A stretch of DNA of 64,000 bases from an uncultured bacterium (lineage in GTDB: Bacteria > Patescibacteriota > Patescibacteriia > 2-12-FULL-60-25): the NCBI GenBank assembly GCA_937949995.1, contig CALFEO010000026.1:8097-72096 (forward strand), in the 5' to 3' direction. A model generated the notes under the pieces. That model was not told the DNA's origin. It saw only the letters and a program-made list of their open reading frames with translations, and did not search any database. The number at the start of each line of letters is the position of its first letter. Position 1 is the first letter of the stretch. Of this stretch, positions 32,200 to 41,136 are shown piece after piece. The position numbers and the translations under genes are program-made.

Positions 32200-32236
32200 C
32201 ATCATGCATTTTGCATCATGCATTATGTATTGTTAA
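32200..32236. repeat. TGCATTATGCAT-type word
   Basis: CATGCATTTTGCATCATGC then ATTATGTATTG. Related to the words at 60432-60545. Confidence 0.7.
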
Positions 32237-33016
32237 TTAGATGATCGGCCACGGCGTTATCAACTCATAACCGTCCTTGGTAACCGCAATGGTAACTTCC
32301 CAATGAGCCGCGAGGGATCCATCTGTAGTAACAATAGTCCATCCGTCGTTTTTTTGTTTAACCCTCCAATCACCCATTGCCACCATCGGCTCTATGGCCA
32401 AACACATTCCGGCCTTAAGTTTTACCGGCGGCTGCCGCCTGTCGTGAAAATGAGGTATCTGCGGATCTTCGTGCACCGCATAACCGACTCCGTGCCCAAC
32501 CAAATCACGAATAATCCCAAAACCTTTCGGCTCCAAATAATTTTGTATCGCTTTGCCGATATCATGCACCCAAGATCCATCATGCACGGTTTCCAAAGCT
32601 ATTTCCAAAGATCTTCTTGTTTCTCGCGATAGCTCACGAGCCGCTTCAGTTACATCGCCCGCTAAAATCGTACACGCCATATCCGTAGCCATCCCTTGAT
32701 ACCAAAATCCGATATCCATCTTAACAATATCGCCGTTTTTGATAACGCGATTGGGAACCGCCGGTCCATGTACGACTTCATCATTAATTGAAATACAGAC
32801 AGCTGAGGGATAAGGCGGATCCGAACTATGAATTTGATAATTCAAAAAAGATGGTTTACCGCCGGCTTTAGCCATCTCCTCCTGCGCCAGCTTATCCAAA
32901 TCCTCGGTATTGGCTCCGACTACGCATTTTTTCGCCAGCAACGACAAAATCCCCGACAGAATAATTCCGCCGGCCTTCATCTTTTCTATGTCTTCCGCAC
33001 TTTTTATTCCAATCAT
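32237..33016 (-). CDS. map: Methionine aminopeptidase, type I
   Basis: Removes the initiator methionine. The five metal ligands are found in KMDIGFWYQGMATDMACT (two aspartates), GHGVGYAVHEDPQIPHFH (histidine region), AIEPMV and HWEVTIAVT (two glutamates). VCISINDEVVHGPAVPN is a family signature. 259 residues. It follows adk, as in the usual secY-adk-map order, but a 225-base repeat block separates the two. Confidence 0.97.
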   Translation of the reverse strand: MIGIKSAEDIEKMKAGGIILSGILSLLAKKCVVGANTEDLDKLAQEEMAKAGGKPSFLNYQIHSSDPPYPSAVCISINDEVVHGPAVPNRVIKNGDIVKMDIGFWYQGMATDMACTILAGDVTEAARELSRETRRSLEIALETVHDGSWVHDIGKAIQNYLEPKGFGIIRDLVGHGVGYAVHEDPQIPHFHDRRQPPVKLKAGMCLAIEPMVAMGDWRVKQKNDGWTIVTTDGSLAAHWEVTIAVTKDGYELITPWPII

Positions 33017-33029
33017 AACAACTTAACTT

Positions 33030-33240
33030 CGTCGTAACATATAAGTTCATCAAGTGTAAAGTAACAAGTTCATCAGGAGTTCATCCCACCACGCGCCCAC
33101 GGGCTTCGCGGGACAAGTCAAGTCTAAAGTTTATCAAGAGAAGCAAAAGTAACTCTTGATGAACTTTTAACTTCAAACGACTTGTAACTAGTGGCCAGTA
33201 GCTAGTAGCTAGTAGCTAGTGGCTAGTGGCTAGTAAGTAG
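33030..33240. repeat. GTTCATCAAG block with hairpin copy 7 and AGCTAG tract
   Basis: CCCACCACG and GGGCTTCGCGGGACAAGTC words, hairpin core at 33129-33164 (arms GTTTATCAAGAG and CTCTTGATGAAC, loop AAGCAAAAGTAA), then an AGCTAG tract 33186-33240 that abuts the adk stop. Confidence 0.88.
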
Positions 33241-33241
33241 C

Positions 33242-33901
33242 TTATTGTGAAAAACCCAATTTGGCAATCTTTTTCATTATATCCTCAAAAACATAAGGAA
33301 TCGGCTGTTCACCGTTTATTGGCAGTAAAATACCCTTTTCACGATAATAACCCGCCAAAGGCGCTGTTAATAAATGATAGGCTTTCAACCTTTGCTTGAT
33401 TACCGATGCCGTATCATCAGCTCTTTGCACCAAATCGCCTCCGCATAAAGAACACTTATCCTTAATTGCCGGAGGTGCGTATTTATTATGATACACGGTT
33501 TTGCACTTGGGACATTGCTTGCGCATGCTTAATCTTTTTACCACTTCGTCATCCGGTATTTTTATCTGTATAGCCAAATTGATTTTTATCAAACGATCAA
33601 GCTGAGCCGCTTGTTCAACATTTCTGGGATAACCATCCAAAATAAATCCCTTGGTAAGATCGATTTTTTTCAACTGTCTGGCCATAACCGCATTAACCAA
33701 ATCGTCGGGAGCCAGCAAACCCTGCGCCACATAACCGTTAACCAAATTACCCAAAGTTGTTTGTGCGGCGATTTCCGCCCTGAACAAATCTCCGGCACCG
33801 ACAAGCGGCAAATTAAAACGTTCAGCCAAAAGCAAACCCTGTGTGCCCTTGCCCGAGCCTTGAGGTCCGAAAATTACAGCTTGAAGTTGTTTGCGTTTCA
33901 T
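33242..33901 (-). CDS. adk: Adenylate kinase
   Basis: Interconverts ATP + AMP and two ADP. P-loop GPQGSGKGT (12-20), NMP-binding AGDLFR, GFILDGYPRN and the LID RADDTASVIKQRL are present. The LID carries a four-cysteine zinc site (CPKC and CSLCGG). 219 residues. Its ATG overlaps the stop of the upstream membrane protein by four bases. Confidence 0.97.
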   Translation of the reverse strand: MKRKQLQAVIFGPQGSGKGTQGLLLAERFNLPLVGAGDLFRAEIAAQTTLGNLVNGYVAQGLLAPDDLVNAVMARQLKKIDLTKGFILDGYPRNVEQAAQLDRLIKINLAIQIKIPDDEVVKRLSMRKQCPKCKTVYHNKYAPPAIKDKCSLCGGDLVQRADDTASVIKQRLKAYHLLTAPLAGYYREKGILLPINGEQPIPYVFEDIMKKIAKLGFSQ

Positions 33902-34716
33902 AATTTATCAACCAAAAATATTATTACATAAACCGAAATCGCGGTTCCCAAAAAAATGTTTCCGCGCAATCCGTAATCTTTTGCAAGTCCGTAAGCGAAC
34001 CCGAACAGCATAACAAAAATACAAAAAAACAAAAAGACCGTTTCACCGTAACCTATCAATAACTGAAACGAAATTGCGGCTGCTGCCATTAACGGTAAAA
34101 TACTGACTATTTTCCCCAATCCCGGATTCCAGACTTCAATTCTGGAGTTCATCCATCCCGCAATATCAACCGGCAGCAAAAAACCCGGAATCAAACCCGA
34201 TCTTCTGGCATCATGATACAAGATCGCCATTTTCATTTCGCGTGATCTGTAGTAATCATAAACCAAAACTCCCAGAGCCAAAAAAATAATACTGCTCGGT
34301 AAAAAATGCCAAACGACCAATAAACCGATTCCGGCGCAGCCAAAAACATAAAACAGATTCATGGAATACACCGCACGCCAAACAAAAGCCGAAACTGTTA
34401 CTATGGAAGATAGTAAAATGGCCGCACTGATCGGCAAAAACGACAAAAAATATATCCAAACGCCGGCAAAAGCTATTATCATCAACATCACCTCCCACCA
34501 TAAGGTTGATGCCTTCTTGCGAAACATCGAAACAATCATGAGCATTAACAATATCGCCGCCAAAATCGTTTCAATCCAAAAAATCAATTCCGGCAAAATA
34601 TACGCTTTTTGCTTTAAAAAAACATGCGCCCCGTAAACCGAAACAAAAATATGCGCATAAATTACAGCGTATGAAACATGCCATAACGGTTTATCTATTT
34701 TTTCGGGCTTATTCAT
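33898..34716 (-). CDS. Presenilin-like multi-pass membrane protein (second Asp replaced)
   Basis: 272 residues with about eight membrane segments. FLALGVLVYDYYRSREMKMA (Y153-D154) resembles the first catalytic YD motif of presenilin-type intramembrane aspartyl proteases (archaeal form YD-x-x-x-V-Y-x-T-x-H-M). NPGLGKIVSILPLMAAAA (199-202) lines up with the second motif GLGD but has lysine for the aspartate. If the alignment is right, protease activity is unlikely. A PAL motif is not obvious at the C-terminus. It sits between secY and adk and is translationally coupled to adk, an unusual insertion in a conserved gene order. Confidence 0.55.
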   Translation of the reverse strand: MNKPEKIDKPLWHVSYAVIYAHIFVSVYGAHVFLKQKAYILPELIFWIETILAAILLMLMIVSMFRKKASTLWWEVMLMIIAFAGVWIYFLSFLPISAAILLSSIVTVSAFVWRAVYSMNLFYVFGCAGIGLLVVWHFLPSSIIFLALGVLVYDYYRSREMKMAILYHDARRSGLIPGFLLPVDIAGWMNSRIEVWNPGLGKIVSILPLMAAAAISFQLLIGYGETVFLFFCIFVMLFGFAYGLAKDYGLRGNIFLGTAISVYVIIFLVDKL

Positions 34717-34928
34717 ACACAGCTAAGCCATCTTATCACACATCACTCAATCTAAACAAAACTAAAATCAGCCGCTGACTGATCCCACCCGCCTAAACTT
34801 CGTGGTACATACAATCAATGACTGAAATCAACTTTTTTACATCACTCCGAAACCTCTTAACTCATTATAAACTCGCCCCCATCTGTTGCTAGAAGCTAGT
34901 GGCTAGTAGCTAGTAGCTGGAAGCTGTT
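34717..34928. repeat. Spacer with AGCTAG tract before secY stop
   Basis: The AGCTAG tract runs 34887-34925 and ends four bases from the secY stop. The rest shows only a degenerate CTCATTATAAACTCGCCCCC word and no gene. Confidence 0.7.
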
Positions 34929-36206
34929 TTAGTAGGCATCATATTCCCGCATCGTAACTTGAGCTTCGATCTGTTTCACCGATTCGATAACAACCGAAAC
35001 CACAATCAGCAACGATGTACCTCCGATTGCTAAAGCCGCCGAGCCTCCTGTACCTTGAATAAAAATCGGCATCACGGCAATCGCTCCCAAGAACAAAGCC
35101 CCAAACAAAGTTAAACGGTTAATAACAACTTGCAAATATTCCGAAGTGGGCTTTCCGGGACGAATACCCGGAATAAATCCTCCTTGTTTTTGTAAATTCT
35201 CGGCAATACGATCCGGATGAAAAATAACCGACGTGTAAAAATAAGTGAAAGCGAAAACCAAACCGAAATACAATAATCCGTATATCCATTGTACCTGCAT
35301 GGTAGCTAAAACCCATCTGGCCGCCGAAGCCATCCATTCGGTTTGTGCACTCACAAAAAATTGAGCGATCAAGGAAGGAAACAGCATTAAAGAAATCGCA
35401 AAAATGATGGGAATAACACCGGCCATTATCAATTTTAATGGCAAATGTGATGATACGCCTCCCGAAAGAGCGCCGGCGCCTCTGACTTGTCTTGCGTATT
35501 GTACGGGAATTTTTCTTTCAGCTTCGTTTACAAATACAACTCCCACGACTGTTAATGCGGCCACCGCAACATACATCAAAACATATATCCACTGCGATGA
35601 ATCATACGAAACCAAAAACTGCGAAGCCGATTGCGGCAAACTGGCCAAAATACCGGCAAAAATCATCAAAGAAATTCCATTGCCAACCTTTTTCTCTGAA
35701 ATCATTTCTCCGATCCACATTAAAAAGATGGTACCCGCCGTTACCGTGGCTATCAAAGCCACAAGATGAAACATTGAAGTATTGGTCAATATTTGTCCTT
35801 GAGATTGCTTGAGCAATGAAATCAACGCAAAAGATTGCAATATCGCCAACGGCACGGTTAACCATCTGGTCCATTTTTGAATTCTCTTTTGACCGGACTC
35901 ACCTTCTTTTTGAATAGCTTCAATCTGCGGAACAATCATTGCCAACAATTGAAAAATAATACTCGAGGTGATATAAGGCGCGATGCCCAAAGCCACAACC
36001 GAAAAATTACTGATCGTTCCTCCGGAAAACAAACTCAACATTCCCAAAACTTCATTTCCTTCAAAAAATTGCCTCAAAGCAACCAAATCCACACCGGGAA
36101 GCGGTATATGTGCCGTTATGCGAAACAACACCATCATTGCCAAAACAAACAATAATCCGTTGCGCACCTCTTTTACTTTCCAAGATTTCAATAATTTATC
36201 CCACAT
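34929..36206 (-). CDS. secY: Preprotein translocase subunit SecY
   Basis: The pore of the Sec translocon, with ten membrane segments over 425 residues. Characteristic stretches are RITAHIPLPGVDL (family PxPG), LGIAPYITSSIIFQLL (TM2/plug region), VGNGISLMIFAGI (GNGISL), PVQYARQVRGAG (cytoplasmic loop) and RPGKPTSEYLQ (C5 loop). The ATG at 36206 (MWDKLLKSWKVKEVR) is the normal start; upstream codons are rejected. Confidence 0.97.
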   Translation of the reverse strand: MWDKLLKSWKVKEVRNGLLFVLAMMVLFRITAHIPLPGVDLVALRQFFEGNEVLGMLSLFSGGTISNFSVVALGIAPYITSSIIFQLLAMIVPQIEAIQKEGESGQKRIQKWTRWLTVPLAILQSFALISLLKQSQGQILTNTSMFHLVALIATVTAGTIFLMWIGEMISEKKVGNGISLMIFAGILASLPQSASQFLVSYDSSQWIYVLMYVAVAALTVVGVVFVNEAERKIPVQYARQVRGAGALSGGVSSHLPLKLIMAGVIPIIFAISLMLFPSLIAQFFVSAQTEWMASAARWVLATMQVQWIYGLLYFGLVFAFTYFYTSVIFHPDRIAENLQKQGGFIPGIRPGKPTSEYLQVVINRLTLFGALFLGAIAVMPIFIQGTGGSAALAIGGTSLLIVVSVVIESVKQIEAQVTMREYDAY

Positions 36207-36313
36207 AAATTTTATATGATAAACATTAACACGTTTACACCGATACATCCAGACGCATTTCACCCATTAAAAAGTAATATCTGTTTCTCCCGTTGCAAAC
36301 AACCGTAAAATTC

Positions 36314-36757
36314 TTATTTCATCGAAACACTTCCTCCGGCTTTTTCAATCATTTCTTTTGCGGCCGTTGTCGCCTTAACACCTTTTAAATGAAGCGCCAT
36401 TTTCAATTCACCGCCGGCCACGATTTTTGCCGCTTTACAGGATTTAACTGCAAGATTCTTGGATTTCAGCGCTTTTAAATCCACAATTTGATTGGGCGTG
36501 AATACTTTTGCCAATTTGGCGATTTGAATGGTCTGAACCTCCGGCCTGATGGATTGAAAACCGCGATTTTTCGGAAATGATAAAAACATGGCTCTCAAGC
36601 CCTTCAATTTCAACTTGTTGCGTCCTCCCGAACGTGCTCTTTGGCCTTTTTGACCTTTTCCGGCCGTAGTTCCGCGGCCTGAAGCATTACCTCTTCCGAT
36701 CCGCTTTACCGTGGTTTTGGCGCCTTCGGATGGTTTTAAAGAATGTTTTGCAATCAT
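36314..36757 (-). CDS. rplO: 50S ribosomal protein L15
   Basis: KRIGRGNASGRGTTAGKGQKG and ARSGG are the L15 N-terminal signature; GFQSIRPEVQTIQI and the C-terminal glycine-rich fold follow. 147 residues. It begins three bases after rpsE, with no L30 gene between. Confidence 0.97.
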   Translation of the reverse strand: MIAKHSLKPSEGAKTTVKRIGRGNASGRGTTAGKGQKGQRARSGGRNKLKLKGLRAMFLSFPKNRGFQSIRPEVQTIQIAKLAKVFTPNQIVDLKALKSKNLAVKSCKAAKIVAGGELKMALHLKGVKATTAAKEMIEKAGGSVSMK

Positions 36758-36759
36758 AT

Positions 36760-37482
36760 TTATGCTTTATAATTTTTTTGCATTTCTTCTTTGCCCGCCG
36801 TCTCCATCATTTCTTGATCTTGACTTGCAGGCAAATTCTTCGCACTGAGCAAAGCCAATGCGTCAAACACAGCTTTGACATTGCTGATTTTATTGGTCGT
36901 TCCTAAAATTTTTGCCGTAACATTCGGAACTCCGGCCAATTCCAATACCGAACGCACCGGACCACCGGCTTTTACACCGGTTCCTTTGGGTGCCGGTTTC
37001 ATTACCAATTGAGCCGCTCCGTGCTTAATCCAAACCGGATGCGGAATGGTTTCATGTACAATCGGAACCGTGATCAATGATTTGCGTGCTTTTGTGGTTG
37101 CTTTTGACATCGCCGCCGCCACATCCAAACCCTTGGCCACCCCAAAACCGACGCGTCCCTTATGATTGCCGATAACAGCCAATACTCTGAAACGCATGCG
37201 TTTACCGCCTTTGGTAACACGAGTTACGCGTGAAACTTCGATGTTCTTTTCTTCATAATCCGATTCTACGGGCACTTCGGCTTTATGCGGGCGTTTGCCT
37301 CCGCGTCCGCGGCCTCCGGGGCGATTGCCCTGCTTGCCGCCGCGTTTTTTAAAATCACGTCCGCTTTTACCCGAAAAACCCGAAGCTTCATCACTCGGTT
37401 TGGCATCTTGATTCACGCTTGGCGTTTCTGCGCTCTGCGGTTTATTCTGCAGATCGTCTTTTTGCATTTCATCTTGAGTCAT
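36760..37482 (-). CDS. rpsE: 30S ribosomal protein S5 with long N-terminal extension
   Basis: The core from about residue 75 is standard S5: SRVTRVTKGGKRMRFRVLAV, GNHKGRVGFGVAKGLDVAAA, PIVHETIPHPV and TGVKAGGPVRSVLELAGV. The first 75 residues are an unusual glutamine- then glycine/arginine-rich extension (SGRDFKKRGGKQGNRPGGRG). A short acidic tail follows the core. At 240 residues it is much longer than the usual 165. Confidence 0.96.
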   Translation of the reverse strand: MTQDEMQKDDLQNKPQSAETPSVNQDAKPSDEASGFSGKSGRDFKKRGGKQGNRPGGRGRGGKRPHKAEVPVESDYEEKNIEVSRVTRVTKGGKRMRFRVLAVIGNHKGRVGFGVAKGLDVAAAMSKATTKARKSLITVPIVHETIPHPVWIKHGAAQLVMKPAPKGTGVKAGGPVRSVLELAGVPNVTAKILGTTNKISNVKAVFDALALLSAKNLPASQDQEMMETAGKEEMQKNYKA

Positions 37483-37494
37483 AATTTGGTAAGT

Positions 37495-37851
37495 TTAAAA
37501 TACAAGGCCTCCCTCACGAGCTCCTTCCGCAACCGCTTTAACGCGCCCATGATAGCGCTTGTCTCTGCGGTCAAAAACCACGCTGGAAATATTAATGGCT
37601 TTTGCCTTTTCAGCTAGTAATTTACCGATTTGAAAAGCGCGTTCGGTTTTTGTCGCTTTATCCGCTTTCAAATTTCTATCAGTCGCTTGAGCCAAAGTCT
37701 TTCCGGACGCATCGTCAATCAACTGCGCATCAATATGATTCAGCGATCTGAAAACCGCCAAACGAGGACGCTCGCTTGTACCGATTATTTTGGAACGAAC
37801 ACGTTTTATCCTGCGATTACGTTGTTCCATTTTTGCTTTCATTGTATTCAT
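37495..37851 (-). CDS. rplR: 50S ribosomal protein L18
   Basis: 5S rRNA-binding protein: RRIKRVRSKIIGTSERPRLA, VFRSLNHIDAQLIDD and the C-terminal KRYHGRVKAVAEGAREGGL are diagnostic. 118 residues. Two nearer in-frame ATGs exist; the first is kept because of spacing to rplF. Confidence 0.96.
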   Translation of the reverse strand: MNTMKAKMEQRNRRIKRVRSKIIGTSERPRLAVFRSLNHIDAQLIDDASGKTLAQATDRNLKADKATKTERAFQIGKLLAEKAKAINISSVVFDRRDKRYHGRVKAVAEGAREGGLVF

Positions 37852-37860
37852 AATCTTATC

Positions 37861-38406
37861 TTATTTTGATGCTGTTTTACCCGCTTTGCGTCTGATAACT
37901 TCATCCGTATATTTAATACCTTTGCCTTTATACGGTTCCGGAGGTCTGATTTTTCTGATTTGTGCGGCGATTTCACCAACCAATTGTTTATCGATTCCGT
38001 TTATGGTTAACACGTTCTTTTCAACGGTTGCCGTAATTCCTTCCGGCAATTGAAATTTAACGGGATGTGAAAAACCGACTTCCATTTTGATTACATTACC
38101 GGATACCTCGACTTTAAAACCAACTCCGATAAATTCCATCGATTTGGAATAAGCGGTTTGAACACCAAAAACCGCATTCGCGACCAATTGTCTTGCCAAA
38201 CCCCAAAGCGCACGCTGTTTGCCGTCTTCATGATCCTTAACGTCAACGATTATGGAATTGGTTTCCGCATTTTTTTGCAGCTGTACTCCGTCGGGAATTT
38301 TAACAGTCAAAGTGCCTTTTGGACCTTTTACTGTTATTTCTTCTGCGGTTATGGTTGTTTCCACACCCGCCGGAATGATTATTGGCATTTTACCGATACG
38401 AGACAT
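37861..38406 (-). CDS. rplF: 50S ribosomal protein L6
   Basis: MSRIGKMPIIIPAGVETTIT opens the protein; VKGPKGTLTVKIPDGV and the C-terminal RPPEPYKGKGIKYTDEVIRR signature identify L6. 181 residues, normal for the family. Confidence 0.97.
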   Translation of the reverse strand: MSRIGKMPIIIPAGVETTITAEEITVKGPKGTLTVKIPDGVQLQKNAETNSIIVDVKDHEDGKQRALWGLARQLVANAVFGVQTAYSKSMEFIGVGFKVEVSGNVIKMEVGFSHPVKFQLPEGITATVEKNVLTINGIDKQLVGEIAAQIRKIRPPEPYKGKGIKYTDEVIRRKAGKTASK

Positions 38407-38411
38407 ATTTT

Positions 38412-38804
38412 TTAATAAACTTCACAAATAATTTCTCCACCCAAATGACGCTTTCTGGCTTCTTTATTGGTCATTAAACCAGCCGAAGTTGAAACAATGG
38501 CTATACCCATATCGGAAAGTACTCGGGGTAATTCATTGTGCTTGCGGTACACTCTGCGGCCCGGTGTGGAAACCCGTTTAATCGAGCGAATTTTTGATTT
38601 TCTTCCATCGTAAATCAAGCCCATGCTCAAAACCGCTTTGGGACCGTTTGCTTCAACTTTTACATCGGAAACGAAACCTTCTTGTTGCAATATTTTCGCA
38701 ATCGCAACTTTAACCTTGCTTGAAGGCGCTTTTATGGATTCATGACCTGCCATTTGCGCATTGCGCAAACGTGTCAAGAGATCGGAAATTGGATCTGTTA
38801 TCAT
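38412..38804 (-). CDS. rpsH: 30S ribosomal protein S8
   Basis: DPISDLLTRLRNAQMAGHES at the N-terminus and GIAIVSTSAGLMTNKEARKR at the C-terminus are S8 signatures. 130 residues. Confidence 0.97.
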   Translation of the reverse strand: MITDPISDLLTRLRNAQMAGHESIKAPSSKVKVAIAKILQQEGFVSDVKVEANGPKAVLSMGLIYDGRKSKIRSIKRVSTPGRRVYRKHNELPRVLSDMGIAIVSTSAGLMTNKEARKRHLGGEIICEVY

Positions 38805-38812
38805 ACATTTTT

Positions 38813-38998
38813 TTACCAGCTTGATTTTTTAACTCCGGGCAATTCTCCTTTTAACGCAAGTTCTCTAAAGCAAATGCGGCACAATCCGAAATCTCTGATA
38901 TAGCCATGCTTGCGTCCGCAGCGCCAACACCTGTTTTGTGTCCGCGTCGAATATTTGGGAGTACGCCGTGATTTGGCGATTTGATTCTCTGTTGCCAT
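38813..38998 (-). CDS. rpsN: 30S ribosomal protein S14, zinc-binding short form
   Basis: 61 residues with CWRCGRKHGYIRDFGLCRIC, the four-cysteine zinc motif of the short (type Z) S14, then FRELALKGELPGVKKSSW. Confidence 0.97.
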   Translation of the reverse strand: MATENQIAKSRRTPKYSTRTQNRCWRCGRKHGYIRDFGLCRICFRELALKGELPGVKKSSW

Positions 38999-39001
38999 AG
39001 A

Positions 39002-39538
39002 TTATTTTTGAAATGGGAAGCCTAATGCTTTAAATAATGCCAAACCTCTTTCTTTGGTTTTCGCATCTGTCGTTACGGTAACCTGCAGACCGCAAACTCT
39101 TTCGACTTCGTCTGGACTGATTTCCGGAAAAGGAAGATATTCTTTAAAACCTACCGCCATATTTCCTGTTTTATCAACCAATTTGGTCGAAATTCCGCGA
39201 AAATCGGTTACACGGGGGAATGTAACATTCAACAATTTATCCAAAAACGACCACATCTTCTCACCTCTCAAGGTGACAAATTTACCAACAACCATGCCTT
39301 CGCGCACTTTAAAGCCCGAAATTGATTTTTTGGCTTTGGCCTCAACCGGCTTTTGTCCGGTAATGCGATTAAGCACTTGATCCGCTGTTTCCAAAAACTT
39401 CGAATCTTTTTGCGATGTTGGAATTCCGATGGAAATCGAAATCTTCTTCACCTTGGGTACGGCGTTTACATTCAAATCTCCGAGCTCTTGTTTAAGAGCC
39501 GGTACGATTTCTTTTTTATAGCGTTCTATTAACTTCAT
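39002..39538 (-). CDS. rplE: 50S ribosomal protein L5
   Basis: 5S rRNA-binding protein. Y-K-KEIVPALKQELG, PKVKKISISIGI, GQKPVEAKAKKSISGFKVRE, LPFPEISPDEVERVCGLQVT and the ALFKALGFPF end fit L5. 178 residues. Confidence 0.97.
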   Translation of the reverse strand: MKLIERYKKEIVPALKQELGDLNVNAVPKVKKISISIGIPTSQKDSKFLETADQVLNRITGQKPVEAKAKKSISGFKVREGMVVGKFVTLRGEKMWSFLDKLLNVTFPRVTDFRGISTKLVDKTGNMAVGFKEYLPFPEISPDEVERVCGLQVTVTTDAKTKERGLALFKALGFPFQK

Positions 39539-39542
39539 AACT

Positions 39543-39812
39543 TTATTCTTGAGGTCGTTTATTGTGTCTGATTTTTTTACCCGCCGAATCCTGAAGCATC
39601 ACGTTTGAGGCATGTACGGGCATGAAAAATTCCACAGTTTGACCGCGTTCTCCGCTTTTTCTGGGTCTTAAATGACGCTTGCACTTATTTACACCTTCCA
39701 CAACGACACGGTTAATTGCCGGAAAAGCTTGCAATACTTTACCGTTTTTTCCCTTATCTTTGCCGGCGATGACGCTGACCATATCGCCTTTTTTGATTAA
39801 AAGTTTCGGCAT
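39543..39812 (-). CDS. rplX: 50S ribosomal protein L24
   Basis: KOW motif near the N-terminus (KKGDMVSVIAGKDKGKNGKV) followed by VVEGVNKCKRHLRP and the GRMV-equivalent PVHASNVML. 89 residues, slightly short of 100. Confidence 0.96.
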   Translation of the reverse strand: MPKLLIKKGDMVSVIAGKDKGKNGKVLQAFPAINRVVVEGVNKCKRHLRPRKSGERGQTVEFFMPVHASNVMLQDSAGKKIRHNKRPQE

Positions 39813-39819
39813 ATTTATT

Positions 39820-40191
39820 CTATAAAACTTCCGGCGCCAAAGAAACTATTTTCATATATCCTTGTCCGCGCAATTCACGCGCCACCGGACCAAAAATACG
39901 AGTTCCTTTGGGCTCTTTATTTTTCTTATCGACAATAACGGCTGCATTGTCGTCAAATCTGATATATGTACCGTCGGGCCGGCGCGTTTCCTTGCGTGTT
40001 CTGACTATCACCGCATGCACGATATCCGATTTTTTAACGGCTCCGCGCGGTGCCGCTTCTTTTACGACACAGGTAATCAAATCACCAACGCGCGCAGTGC
40101 GTTTTTTGTAACCGCCTAGTACACGAATACACTGAAGCTTTTTGGCTCCCGAATTATCCGCAACTTGCAGCATTGTACGATGTTGAATCAT
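39820..40191 (-). CDS. rplN: 50S ribosomal protein L14
   Basis: MIQHRTMLQVADNSGAKKLQ and FDDNAAVIVDKKNKEPKGTR then IFGPVARELR are near-invariant L14 stretches. 123 residues. Confidence 0.98.
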   Translation of the reverse strand: MIQHRTMLQVADNSGAKKLQCIRVLGGYKKRTARVGDLITCVVKEAAPRGAVKKSDIVHAVIVRTRKETRRPDGTYIRFDDNAAVIVDKKNKEPKGTRIFGPVARELRGQGYMKIVSLAPEVL

Positions 40192-40203
40192 AAAACTGGT
40201 TTA

Positions 40204-40482
40204 TTATTGAATTGCCGGCTTTACCGTTCTTGAATAAAGCCATTTTTTATCTTTTGCCAACGGTCTGATTTCAACAATTTCCACAGTATCGCCCATTTTG
40301 GCCTTTCCGTGCTCATCATGCGCTTTGTATTTTTTTGAAACCGTATAAATTTTTCCGTATTTCGGATGCTTCACGGAACGATCAACTCGAACCGCAATGG
40401 TTTTCATCATCTTATCCGAAGTTACAATTCCGATCAGCTTGCGCTTTGCGGATGACTTCTTGTTAACTGTTTTTTGTTCCAT
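40204..40482 (-). CDS. rpsQ: 30S ribosomal protein S17
   Basis: KLIGIVTSDKMMKTIAVRVD, HPKYGKIYTVSKKYKAHDE and GDTVEIVEIRPLAKDKKW identify S17. 92 residues with a short lysine-rich N-terminus. Confidence 0.97.
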   Translation of the reverse strand: MEQKTVNKKSSAKRKLIGIVTSDKMMKTIAVRVDRSVKHPKYGKIYTVSKKYKAHDEHGKAKMGDTVEIVEIRPLAKDKKWLYSRTVKPAIQ

Positions 40483-40483
40483 A

Positions 40484-40705
40484 TTACGATTCTAATTTAT
40501 TAATTTTATCGGCTTCGGATTTTTCCATTTGTTTATAAATGGTAAGCATCCTGGCCAAATCTTTCCGCGCGTGCAATAAATCGCGCACCTTGGCATGCTG
40601 TCTGGTTGTTATCGTAAAACGCAAATCTCTGATTTTGCCTCTAAGCGATGCTATTTGGCTGATTAATTCGCCTTTGCTTAATTGTTGGATATCCTTGGCT
40701 TTCAT
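40484..40705 (-). CDS. rpmC: 50S ribosomal protein L29
   Basis: Short all-helical protein: MKAKDIQQLSKGELISQIAS and LRDLRF-like GKIRDLRFTI, then RKDLARMLTIYKQME. It lies in its standard place between S17 and L16. 73 residues. Confidence 0.95.
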   Translation of the reverse strand: MKAKDIQQLSKGELISQIASLRGKIRDLRFTITTRQHAKVRDLLHARKDLARMLTIYKQMEKSEADKINKLES

Positions 40706-40707
40706 AT

Positions 40708-41124
40708 TTAGAACTCTTTAGTGATGTAAATCGCTTTACATGGCAATTTATAAGCCGCATCTTTTAAAGCTTGCTTGGCTTTATCTTCCGGGATTCCGTC
40801 CATTTCAAATAAAACAGTTCCCGCTCTAACCGCCGCCACATAATGGTCTACCGCGCCTTTTCCTCCTCCCATACGGATTTCATTGCCTTTTTTGGTAATC
40901 GGTTTATCCGGAAACACTCTGATCCAAATCTTGCCTCCGCGTCGGGTATATCTGGTCAAAACACGTCTGCAAGCTTCGATTTGTCGCGAAGTCAACCATA
41001 CGGCCGTCGTTGCCTTCAAACCAAAAGGACCAAAAGCCAGATCAATTTTATCCGTGGCTTTGCGTATATTACGGCCGCGCCCTTTATGGCACTTTCTATG
41101 TTTTACTTTTCGTGGAATTAACAT
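40708..41124 (-). CDS. rplP: 50S ribosomal protein L16
   Basis: MLIPRKVKHRKCHKGRGRNI, FGLKATTAVWLTSRQIEACR and KPITKKGNEIRMGGGKGAVD are L16 signatures. 138 residues. Confidence 0.98.
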   Translation of the reverse strand: MLIPRKVKHRKCHKGRGRNIRKATDKIDLAFGPFGLKATTAVWLTSRQIEACRRVLTRYTRRGGKIWIRVFPDKPITKKGNEIRMGGGKGAVDHYVAAVRAGTVLFEMDGIPEDKAKQALKDAAYKLPCKAIYITKEF

Positions 41125-41136
41125 AATGTATTATCT

